From positions 1-23,914 of the forward strand of contig JAQTPU010000002.1 of the NCBI GenBank assembly GCA_028712575.1: a DNA stretch of 23,914 nucleotides. The letters are read 5' to 3'. The stretch's first letter is position 1. The number at the start of each line of letters is the position of its first letter. Shown here in pieces: positions 7,554 through 14,700 of the stretch. This stretch comes from Candidatus Iainarchaeum sp. (lineage in GTDB: Archaea > Iainarchaeota > Iainarchaeia > Iainarchaeales > GCA-2688035). The notes beneath the pieces were generated by a model, which was not told the origin of the DNA, ran no database searches, and was given only the letters and a program-made list of their open reading frames with translations. Both the position numbers and the translations under genes were made by a program.

Positions 7554-8840
7554 ATGGGCAGTGGCATTTTGCAGTCTGGTTTTTCTTCAATCAATTCGAG
7601 TGAGCCTAACCATCTCTCATCTGCGGGCGCCGCAGCCTCGCAGAGGAACATTTTTGAAAGTGTTCTCCAAAAACCCACTATTTTCAAGGACAGGAACGCG
7701 ATTACTCCCCATTTCACCCCCGCAAGCCTTCCCTTCAGGGAAAAGCAGATATCGGAAATTTCAACTGTCCTTGCAACCGCTTTGCAGGAAAAAAAATCAG
7801 ACAATCTTTTTGTTTATGGAAAGGTAGGGACTGGAAAAACCTGCACTGTAAAGTTCGTAATGCAGCAGTTTGAGGAATTTTCAATGCAGAGCAATGGAAA
7901 AGCAGAAACAGTTTACATAAACTGCCGCACTCATAACAGCAAATACAAGGTTTTGCTCTCCGCACTTAGAAAATTTTTTCCCGACGAGAATTTCATGGGC
8001 TTCAGCTCTTCTTTCGTGCTGGAAAAGCTTTTGGATTACTGCAACAAGCAGAAAAAGCACCTGATTATTGCGCTTGACGAAATCGACAAGGTTAAGGACC
8101 TTGACGAGCTTGTCTATTCGCTTACTAGGGCGAATGACGAGCTTTCAGCAGGCAGTGTTTCAGTCCTGGGCATAAGCAATAATGTGCTTTTCAAGGAACG
8201 CCTGGACAGCAGGACCAAAAGCGCGCTCTGCGAGCACGAAATGGTCTTCCCCCCGTATAATGCAAAAGAGCTCCGCCAGATTCTTCTCGAAAGAATGCCT
8301 CTTGCTTTTAAGGAAGGGGCTGTTGAAGAGGCTGCCATTAACCTTGCTTCTGCAATTGCAGCCCGTGAATCAGGTGATGCAAGAACTGCTGTTATGCTTC
8401 TTCTCCGCGCAGGAGAGCTTGCGGAAAAAAACAATTCCCCAAAAATTTCAGACCTTGACATTGTAAAAGCGAAAAGGCAGGTTGAAGAGGAAATAATTTT
8501 CAGCATGATTTCAACCCTTCCCTTGCAGGAACAGCTTGTTTTGTTTTCAATTTCCTCTCTTTCAGTAAACAAAAAGGGAATAAAGCGCATTACTGGCCTT
8601 GAGGAAAATGTGCTTTTTTCAGGCGATGTTTACGATGAATATGTGAGAGTTGCCTCTTCGCTGAAGGAAAGCGTTGTTTCAGCAAGATGGTACCGCGAAT
8701 TTATTTCCGAGCTTGAAACCTACGGCCTGATTGTAACAACTCAAAGCGGAAAAGGAATCCGCGGTTCAACCCGCCTCATAAAGCTTGCTTATGATTCAGA
8801 AAAAATCTTCGAGGCAATGAAAAAAGAGCTTTTCAAATAA
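7554..8840 (+). CDS. orc1/cdc6: Orc1/Cdc6 replication initiator
   Basis: This 428-residue AAA+ protein binds archaeal replication origins and loads the MCM helicase. The N-terminal stretch IFKDRNAITPHFTPASLPFRE (41-62) is the family's lead-in. It is followed by Walker A GKVGTGKT (89-96), Walker B LIIALDEIDK (170-179), a sensor-1 region GISNN (206-210) and a sensor-2 region SGDARTAVMLL (273-283). The C-terminal winged-helix DNA-binding domain spans about 330-428. ATG 7554 is chosen because the Orc1 core begins soon after; the frame is open back to a TTG at 7506, but that extension (MGVIAVFFCRFFG) is hydrophobic and unlike the family. The gene ends eight bases into the convergent HAD gene. Confidence 0.95.
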   Translation: MGSGILQSGFSSINSSEPNHLSSAGAAASQRNIFESVLQKPTIFKDRNAITPHFTPASLPFREKQISEISTVLATALQEKKSDNLFVYGKVGTGKTCTVKFVMQQFEEFSMQSNGKAETVYINCRTHNSKYKVLLSALRKFFPDENFMGFSSSFVLEKLLDYCNKQKKHLIIALDEIDKVKDLDELVYSLTRANDELSAGSVSVLGISNNVLFKERLDSRTKSALCEHEMVFPPYNAKELRQILLERMPLAFKEGAVEEAAINLASAIAARESGDARTAVMLLLRAGELAEKNNSPKISDLDIVKAKRQVEEEIIFSMISTLPLQEQLVLFSISSLSVNKKGIKRITGLEENVLFSGDVYDEYVRVASSLKESVVSARWYREFISELETYGLIVTTQSGKGIRGSTRLIKLAYDSEKIFEAMKKELFK

Positions 8841-9432
8841 TTTTGAGCAATTTTAATTCCTGCTTTAATTGTTCCGCGTTTTGAAAGGCAATCCCTTTCA
8901 TTCCAATTTCCTGCGCAGCTTTTATGTTTTTTTCCTTGTCATCGACAAGCAGGCATTCTTCGGGCTTTAATTTCAATTCCTTCAGGGCATGGTTAAAAAA
9001 CTCCGGGTCCGGCTTTGCCAGCCTTAATTCACAGGAAAAATAGTGCCTGTCAAACAAATCCAAAACCCGCTTGTGCCTTGCCCTGAGTATTTTCACTGTA
9101 GGATGGTTGTTGTTTGAAAACAAGACCAGCCTGTGGTTTTTCTTCAGTTCCGGGAGAAAATCCAGCATTGTTTTGTCCCAATTTATGGATTCTCCAAGAA
9201 CCTCTGCCATTTCTTTCTGGCTTAATTTCAGCTTTGCAGCTTCATTGGCTTTTTCAGTGAAACCCTGCAGATTTATTTTGTCAAGGTCCAGAAGCACAAC
9301 GCCCTGGTCTATTTCCAAATATTTTTTTTCCAGGGGAAAGCCTGCTTTTTTTTCAAGATTTTTGATTATTGCCGCGGTGTATCTGCCTTTTGTAAGGACT
9401 CCGCCGAAATCAATGAACAGGGTTGTAATCAT
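8833..9432 (-). CDS. HAD-family hydrolase
   Basis: This 199-residue protein is a haloacid-dehalogenase-superfamily phosphatase. Motif I is FIDFGGVLT (residues 6-14) with nucleophile Asp8. The usual second Asp at +2 is Gly, as in YihX-type members. Motif II is LFSNNN, motif III KPDPEFF and motif IV VDDKEKN; a small helical cap lies between motifs I and II. The substrate cannot be told from sequence. ATG 9432 follows a TATA-like box about 26 bases upstream, so the mRNA is probably leaderless. The TGA stop falls inside the end of orc1/cdc6 on the other strand, an eight-base tail-to-tail overlap. Confidence 0.9.
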   Translation of the reverse strand: MITTLFIDFGGVLTKGRYTAAIIKNLEKKAGFPLEKKYLEIDQGVVLLDLDKINLQGFTEKANEAAKLKLSQKEMAEVLGESINWDKTMLDFLPELKKNHRLVLFSNNNHPTVKILRARHKRVLDLFDRHYFSCELRLAKPDPEFFNHALKELKLKPEECLLVDDKEKNIKAAQEIGMKGIAFQNAEQLKQELKLLKII

Positions 9433-9452
9433 AATAATTGCGGGCTTGGAAA

Positions 9453-9463
9453 GGCTTTTATGC
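9453..9463 (-). promoter_or_regulatory. TATA-like box for the HAD hydrolase gene
   Basis: Read on the minus strand the sequence is gcataaaagcc, centred about 26 bases before ATG 9432. It lies within a CGGGC/GCCCG inverted pair (9441-9445 and 9462-9466) in the gap between the divergent genes. Confidence 0.5.
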
Positions 9464-9505
9464 CCGTTTGCATTTATTTTTTGTTATTTGTTTTTGGTGT
9501 TTTAA

Positions 9506-9778
9506 ATGAGGAGAATTGTTCGCGGAATAAAAAATGTTGTTGTAAGCAGAAAGAATCCCAAGGCTCTTGCGCGCTTTAAGCGGATGCAGGAATTTAAAAG
9601 GGCACAGGGTGAAGAGCGGGTTGCCAGGAAAGCCTGGGAGCGGGCAGAGAAAGCTTATGATACTGCTGTTGCTGCGGGCGCCCCAAAAAGAAGAATTGAG
9701 GCTCTTTTGTCAAGAAGGGTTACTGCGCACACTGCGCTTGAAAGGGCATTTAAAAAATTAAAAAAATTCAAAAAATAG
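9506..9778 (+). CDS. Small basic helical protein, unknown function
   Basis: This 90-residue protein is not recognised. It is almost entirely charged helix, rich in Arg, Lys, Ala and Glu. It has a basic N-terminus MRRIVRGIKNVVVSRKNPK, a probable coiled coil around 30-60 (EERVARKAWERAEKAYDTAV) and a Lys-rich end (KKLKKFKK). It has no membrane segment. The ATG follows an AT-rich box catttatttt about 31 bases upstream. It is divergent from the HAD gene and convergent with the methyltransferase-like gene. Nucleic-acid or ribosome association is possible from charge only. Confidence 0.65.
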   Translation: MRRIVRGIKNVVVSRKNPKALARFKRMQEFKRAQGEERVARKAWERAEKAYDTAVAAGAPKRRIEALLSRRVTAHTALERAFKKLKKFKK

Positions 9779-9810
9779 TTATGCCGATTTGAGAAGTTAA
9801 TTCCAGTAAT

Positions 9811-10413
9811 TCAGCTTCTTTTTATTGCAACCAGCCTATACAATGTCCAGCCTTCTCTTCCAAAAAAATTTGTAAATTCGCCCCTGTTCCACATGGAATA
9901 ATATTCCCTTGTTGTCCAGGGGCTTTTTTTTGCTTCTGCTTCTGTAATTGGCCTGAGGCTTACTTCAAAACCGGATTTTTTTAATGCTTCAGCCAAAGGA
10001 AGGCAGTGCCACTTTACTGTTGTTGCGTACAATCTCCCGTTTTTAACAAGTATTTGCTTGATTTCTTCCAATAGCTTTGGGTCTATAGGGTGTTCTATTA
10101 TTGCATTGCATCTTGGTTTTCCCTGCAGATAATTGCGATTGCCTATTGAATGTTCTGAGAAAAAATTGTCCCCGTTAATTACTTTTGCCCTGAACCCAGT
10201 TTCACGGATTTCCCTGATTTTTTGTATGGCATCTCCCTGCAAATAAACCATTCCAGCCGGCGAAGCGCCAGCCTGTTTTTCCAGGTCAATTGCGAGAACA
10301 TTCCTTTTTGAACGATGGGGCCTTGTAACAATTTTTTTGGCTCTTTCAAAAATCGGCCCTGACCCCAAATCAATGAAATTAATTATTTTGTGCGGATTTG
10401 GTTTGGGTGGCAT
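9811..10413 (-). CDS. Class I SAM-dependent methyltransferase-like protein
   Basis: This 200-residue protein has the layout of a Rossmann-fold methyltransferase. There is a glycine-rich loop IINFIDLGSGPIFERA near the N-terminus, an acidic end of strand 2 (NVLAIDLEK) and the motif YLQGDAIQKIREI. A later IKQILVKNGRLYATTV matches the usual strand 5 region, followed by ALKKSGFEVSLRPI. The substrate is unknown. ATG 10413 (MPPKPNPHK) is preferred; a GTG at 10428 overlaps the stop codon of the duplicated polC tail. Its position directly after that tail suggests it was once the gene immediately downstream of polC, before the toxin-antitoxin island came between them. Confidence 0.75.
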   Translation of the reverse strand: MPPKPNPHKIINFIDLGSGPIFERAKKIVTRPHRSKRNVLAIDLEKQAGASPAGMVYLQGDAIQKIREIRETGFRAKVINGDNFFSEHSIGNRNYLQGKPRCNAIIEHPIDPKLLEEIKQILVKNGRLYATTVKWHCLPLAEALKKSGFEVSLRPITEAEAKKSPWTTREYYSMWNRGEFTNFFGREGWTLYRLVAIKRS

Positions 10414-10423
10414 TTTAACACAC

Positions 10424-10473
10424 TTCACGCAAATTCCAATAATCTTTTTTGTTCCGGCTTGTCGCTTTTGAAA
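10424..10473 (-). repeat. Duplicated polC 3' end (distal copy, candidate att site)
   Basis: These 50 bases align without gaps to 11691-11740, with 42 identical. On the minus strand they read FKSDKPEQKRLLEFA followed by TGA, against FKSDKQEQKRLLEFA and TGA at the true DP2 end. Similarity stops sharply on both sides. No start codon or longer frame feeds this copy: upstream in its frame the codons read YGNRD out of the antitoxin's tail. It is therefore a gene remnant or an attachment-site repeat rather than a gene. Confidence 0.85.
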
Positions 10474-10479
10474 TCGCGG

Positions 10480-10776
10480 TTACCATATTTTTTCAATATT
10501 TTTCATTCCCTGCAGGTATTGCTCTTTTGTTATGTTGTTTTTTATTCCAAGTTCCGCCAGCTTGTCTGTCATTTCGCTTATTGTCAGGCCTGATTTTTCC
10601 GCTGCCTTGCCTATTGAAATTTTGCCCGCCTTGTACTGTTCTATTGCCATCTGAAGCCTGCCTTTTTTTACTATTTCCCTGAGCATTTTTGCCTTGTCTG
10701 TTTTTTCTTCCTTTGATTCGCTCTTAATAAAATCCAGGTCTTCTGCTTCTATTCTTACGCTTAAAACTTTTTGCAT
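10480..10776 (-). CDS. UPF0175-like antitoxin
   Basis: This 98-residue protein has a short N-terminal strand MQKVLSVRIEAEDLDFI, then helices, and the UPF0175 (PF03683) signature YKAGKISIGKAAEKSGLTIS near residues 48-67. That is a helix-turn-helix-like element, followed by a C-terminal toxin-contact region. Members of this family act as antitoxins to PIN-domain toxins, and the neighbour upstream is a PIN protein. Its ATG lies two bases after the toxin stop, with GGAGGAG overlapping the toxin's last codons, so translation of the two is coupled. The order is toxin first, the reverse of most vapBC pairs. It ends seven bases before the duplicated polC tail. Confidence 0.85.
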   Translation of the reverse strand: MQKVLSVRIEAEDLDFIKSESKEEKTDKAKMLREIVKKGRLQMAIEQYKAGKISIGKAAEKSGLTISEMTDKLAELGIKNNITKEQYLQGMKNIEKIW

Positions 10777-10778
10777 TT

Positions 10779-11273
10779 TTACTCCTCCAAACGGTTTTTT
10801 ACGTCCTCAATTATTTCATCAGAATATCTTCCAAAATATGAAAGCAATTCAAGTTTTGTCAAAGCCTCTTTTTTGCTTAATATTTTTTCTTTGCAAAGTT
10901 TTGCCAAAATGTCAATTGCCGAGGTATATGCTATTTGCAAAACTATGCATGCTTTTATTGCATTGTAGTCATCTGTTCCCACCAATTGCCAGCTGTTCTC
11001 CACGCAGAGCGCGATTGTTTCAGCTTCCCCCAAATGCAGCCTAAAATCCTTTGAAACTTTTTCAACAAGCTTTTTGTTTTTCACGTCTTTGACAACGATT
11101 TTTTTCCCATTTATCCTTTCTTTTATCAGGATTGCATCAAACGAGGCTTTGGCAGTGGCTTCTCTTTCCACTTCAGCCGCAATAAACGGGGTTTTTGGAA
11201 AGTTTTCAAGAAACGAATCCAGCAAGCCCGATTTGGCCAGTAGTATCAGTGTTGAAGCGTCAATCACAATCAT
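10779..11273 (-). CDS. PIN-domain toxin (VapC/DUF3368-like)
   Basis: This 164-residue protein begins MIVIDASTLILLAKSG, the first strand and Asp of a PIN ribonuclease. Further acidic residues of the active site are visible in LGEAETIALC and VGTDDYNAI. The C-terminal extension KILSKKEALTKLELL is typical of the DUF3368-type PIN subgroup. Such toxins cleave RNA and are held inactive by the antitoxin. ATG 11273 is chosen because the PIN fold starts exactly there; the frame is open for 57 more codons upstream, but that part crosses the promoter and operator. A TATA-like element about 28 bases upstream suggests a leaderless transcript. Confidence 0.85.
   Translation of the reverse strand: MIVIDASTLILLAKSGLLDSFLENFPKTPFIAAEVEREATAKASFDAILIKERINGKKIVVKDVKNKKLVEKVSKDFRLHLGEAETIALCVENSWQLVGTDDYNAIKACIVLQIAYTSAIDILAKLCKEKILSKKEALTKLELLSYFGRYSDEIIEDVKNRLEE
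10782..10788 (-). promoter_or_regulatory. Strong Shine-Dalgarno for the antitoxin, inside the toxin gene
   Basis: GGAGGAG on the minus strand, five bases before ATG 10776. It overlaps the last sense codons of the toxin. The toxin itself lacks such a site, so the antitoxin should be made at a higher rate. Confidence 0.75.
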
Positions 11274-11317
11274 GTAATATATTATACTACAATTGTAATA
11301 TAAATATTGCGTACGCA
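11273..11317. promoter_or_regulatory. Shared operator/promoter between toxin and divergent orphan gene
   Basis: A 22-base near-palindrome (11282-11303, one mismatched pair, centre caattg) overlaps AT-rich boxes that fit both directions. The centre of aatataaat is 28-31 bases from toxin ATG 11273 and orphan ATG 11333. The word tgtaatata occurs twice, at 11273 and 11294, 21 bases apart, about two helical turns. A perfect tgcgtacgca palindrome follows at 11308-11317. This is a plausible autoregulatory site for the toxin-antitoxin complex. Confidence 0.55.
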
Positions 11318-11332
11318 TGCCGTGTTGAGGCG

Positions 11333-11671
11333 ATGAAAAAGAGCCTTTCAAATAAGCAGGTTTTAAATACAAAAACAGCACAACATTTATTGGTGATAAA
11401 AACGCCAAAACCGCAGAAACTGAGAAATTTGTCAATACGAACATTCCAGTCCGGGACTGGAAAAGTTGTTGGCGGATTTGACATTACAAATGTTCCACCC
11501 GCGAGAGCAGCAATGATAAAAAGGGCATATGCAAAAGCGCTTGCTAAACTCTATCCCGGCCTTGGCATGCGGGCAGTGGAACAGGATGCCAAATCCACAA
11601 AAGGCAAAGTAAAAGTAAGCATGCCTGCAATAAGAATCTTTGGAAAAAAACCAGGGAAAAAGAAAAAATAA
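11333..11671 (+). CDS. Small basic orphan protein inside the island
   Basis: This 112-residue protein is not recognised. It starts MKKSLSNKQVLNTKTAQ, has a central segment RNLSIRTFQSGTGKVVGGFD, a helix AAMIKRAYAKALAKLYPG and a very basic end (RIFGKKPGKKKK). It has no membrane helix or catalytic motif. The ATG is preceded by TTGAGG only two bases away, so initiation from a leaderless or nearly leaderless mRNA is more likely. It diverges from the PIN toxin through a shared operator-like region and converges on the DP2 gene, ending 20 bases from its stop. Its location makes it cargo of the island; a role as DNA-binding or accessory factor is a guess. Confidence 0.65.
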   Translation: MKKSLSNKQVLNTKTAQHLLVIKTPKPQKLRNLSIRTFQSGTGKVVGGFDITNVPPARAAMIKRAYAKALAKLYPGLGMRAVEQDAKSTKGKVKVSMPAIRIFGKKPGKKKK

Positions 11672-11690
11672 TTCTGAAAAAAGGTTTTTG

Positions 11691-11740
11691 TTCACGCGAA
11701 TTCCAATAATCTTTTCTGTTCCTGTTTGTCTGACTTGAAA
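11691..11740 (-). repeat. polC 3' end (functional copy, candidate att site)
   Basis: This 50-base segment forms the last 15 codons and stop of DP2 plus one base, and is repeated at 10424-10473 with eight mismatches. It encodes the PIP-box-like tail QKRLLEFA. Confidence 0.85.
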
Positions 11741-14700
11741 ACAGAGTCGATTTCTTTTGTCGCCAGGTCAAGCCTCTGTTTCAAATAGTTTCCAAGCTCG
11801 TATGTTACTGCAATTTCTTTTGCAATTTCAAGATATTTCCGCACTGAACCCTGTGCAATTGTAAGGATAATGTTTCCCCTGTCGCACTGGTTGCACTGGC
11901 CTGTCAATGGGATTCTCCTGTAACGCGCGTTGCAGTTTGTGCATCTGAAAGTCTGTTTTGAAAAGGCCCTTGTGTTTCCGATTATGTCTGGCACGAAATG
12001 CGAGACCATCACTCTCTCCAGGGCGTCTTTTCCGTCGACTGCGGCTATTTTGTTCTGGAGCCTTGCCTGGCTTTTTATTTTTTCTTCCATGCTTCCAAGC
12101 AGGATGTATTTGCTTGTTTTCGGGCCGGCATCAAATTCGTTTGTCTTGTGCGTGTATCCAAGCCCTGAATACTGCGATTTTTTTCCAAGCCTGTTTTCCA
12201 CTCTTTCCAGGCCTTTAATATCCGGAGGCATTATTTTCAAGCCGTTTTCATACAGCTCCAAAGGATACTGCCAGCAGGTTTCCATATTGTAAACTTCATC
12301 ATCGATTTCAGTCGGCTTTAATGCAATTGTAAAAACAAGCGGTGCATCCATTCTTCCTCCGCGCGAATCAGGCAGATAGGAATGCGAAAAGTTCAGCAGG
12401 CCGTCCATCAGGAGCATTATTGAATCCTGGTCCCCGTCAATGTTTCTTCTTTTTGTCTGGTGAAAATAAGGGTGCCCGAAGCAGGCCCTTGCTTTTGTAT
12501 AACCGATTATTCTGCCCACAATTGCTGCGGAAGTGTGCGGAGCAAGCGCAAGGACAAGCTCGCCTATCAACTGCTCCCTGTTTTCGTATTTGAAGCAGGG
12601 CTCTGCCTTGTAAAATCTTACAAGCAGGTCGTCTACAAACCTTGTTATTTTTAAGAAAAATTCCCCGCAGGATTCTGGAATTATTATGTCCTGGGGCATT
12701 AATTCAATTATCTGGCTGTCATTTTCAATCTGCTTTCCTTCAATGTCTGTTTCATAGCCAAGTTCTTTTGCCTTTTCAGCTGTTATGCAGATTTCTTTCG
12801 GCTTGAAATGGGTTATTGGGGCGTTGATTGCCTCGTACCTTATTGTCGCATCCCTGAAAATATGCAGGTCATATTTTGCGCGCAAAAATCCCTTTTCAAG
12901 GGGTTCGGGAATTTTGTTCTTGTTTATTATTCCCTTGACTCCCTTTACGAGTTCGGGCATTTTCATTCCCAGGTTTTTGGCTGCATGCATTGCCAGTTCT
13001 TCAAGGTTTATTGTCCTTGTTGAAAAAGAAACAAGCTCTCCCTTGCAGGAAGGGCATTTGTCTTCCTTGAATTCGCGGCTGCACTTCGGGCAGACTTTTG
13101 TTTTGACTCCGCGTTCCCTGCATTCAGGGCAGAACCTGCTTTCAAGGATTTTCCTGCATTTTGGGCATTTGAAAAGTGCAATCTGCACGTCTATTTTGCC
13201 GGGATTGTTCTTGTTTGCCTCTATTGCCTTGTTAATCGACCTTGTATTCCCGCCGTTCGCGCCAATCGGAAAAAGCACATGCGGATTGCCAATCATTTTT
13301 CTCGGCTTGCTTTGTTCAGGCCTGCCCATTCTCGTCCCTATAAAAGTTCCGCATTTGTCCCTTATTGCCAGGCCGCTTAATTCATTCAGCGCTTCTATGG
13401 TTCCCTGTTTTTCGCTTATTATTTTTTCAAAATCCTTTCGTGAATCCAGTGCAAGTGTTTTTTGCAGTGCAAGCCAGTTGTTTTTTGCAATAACAATTTT
13501 ATTTCCGATTATTTTGTGGGGACAGCCTATTTTTTCCAGCAGGGCTTTTTTTTCCGCCGAGTTTTCAAGTTCCCGCCCGTCTTCAAAAGGCTTTCCTGTT
13601 TTCAGGAATTTTATTAATTCAACAAGCTCCTGTTTCTGCAGGGCAGCATAATAAAATAATGCATTTGGCGCGAGAGGCAGGGAAAATTTTTCTGCAAGCT
13701 CAATTGCTTTTTCAATTCCAATTGCTTTTGGATTTTCAATTGCCTCTTTCAACTGCTGACCTTTTTCTTCGGGGAAGGCTTCAAGGCTTTTTTCAAGCTC
13801 CCTTGCAAACCATTCCTCGCAGTAGCCTGCAGGAACTAACGGATGTGCTGAATGCCTGAAATCCCCTACACTGACTAAAATGTCGCCCAAAAAAAGGATT
13901 TTATCAAGCTTGTTTTTCACCTGCTTTGCCTCTTCAAGCGAATTTATCTGCAGGACTTCCCCGCTTAAAAGTTTTACAATTGGGCCTTCAATCCCGTCCA
14001 CTGGGCAGATTCCGGCAGCCTTTCCGGGCCTTTCGATTTTCAACTGGGTTCCCACTGCAATGAATTCATCCAGGAGATGCATTGTTGCGGGATGCACGCC
14101 TTTTCCCATTATTCCGGTATTCCTCGCCCGCCCATACCTTAATCGGAAACCGCCTATCCTGCTTGGATAGGAAAAAACAGGCCTGCCTGCGGCCATTCCT
14201 TCCAAAAATTTTTCAAGGGGAGCAAGCTGTATTTTTCCCGAATCTGATTTTTCGACTTTTATTATTCCCTCCAGCCAGCTCCAGTCAAGATTAAGGATTT
14301 TTGCAAACTGCAGGATTTTTCTTGCCTTTAATGCAATTCCTTCGCTGATAACAAGGCACATTCCTCCCCTTACCCTGTTGTTAGGGATTCTCTGCAGGTT
14401 CCTGTGCAGTGCAACCTCCCTTTCTTCAGTAGGCTCGCCATTAATGCAGACAGTGCAGCCCTGAATAATTTTTCGCACTTCCTCTTCCTTGAGCTTGTAC
14501 TGCCTGCTCATTATTTCATTGTAAATATTGCATTCCTCAACATACCTTTCAATTTCGTCCTGTGTCGGCTTATACCTGTCCAGGCCTAACAAAATCCTTC
14601 CATAATCCCCCAAAATCAGGGGAAACACTGTTGCAGTCCCTCCGGCAGCCCTTATGGGGCCTGCATAATAAATGTCCACAAATTTGCTGCCATCAAGGTT

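Larger units (their letters stand above)
10474..11690. mobile_element. Toxin-antitoxin island inserted between two copies of the polC 3' end
   Basis: About 1.2 kb bounded by the 50-base direct repeats 10424-10473 and 11691-11740. It holds a PIN toxin, a UPF0175-like antitoxin and one orphan gene, and no recombinase. Duplication of the 3' end of the host gene, with the gene end restored at the insertion border, is the hallmark of integration by tyrosine recombinases into gene or tRNA ends. That mechanism is inference; the repeat and the contents are seen directly. The island may be a non-autonomous or decayed remnant. Confidence 0.6.

Noticed and set aside
7361..7560. Classical euryarchaeal origin recognition boxes
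   Set aside because: Short G or C runs such as ttctttggggttc are present, but none matches the known box well enough to annotate.
10424..10473. Chance similarity of AT-rich DNA to the polC end
   Set aside because: The match runs 50 bases without gaps, preserves reading frame, stop codon and 14 of 15 residues, and ends sharply on both sides.
11274..11444. N-terminal extension of the PIN toxin by 57 codons
   Set aside because: The PIN fold starts exactly at ATG 11273, and the extension crosses the promoter, palindrome and start of the divergent gene.
12785..13651. 288-codon plus-strand open frame
   Set aside because: It is the antisense shadow of the DP2 zinc-cluster region; it has no start signal, domain or sensible composition.
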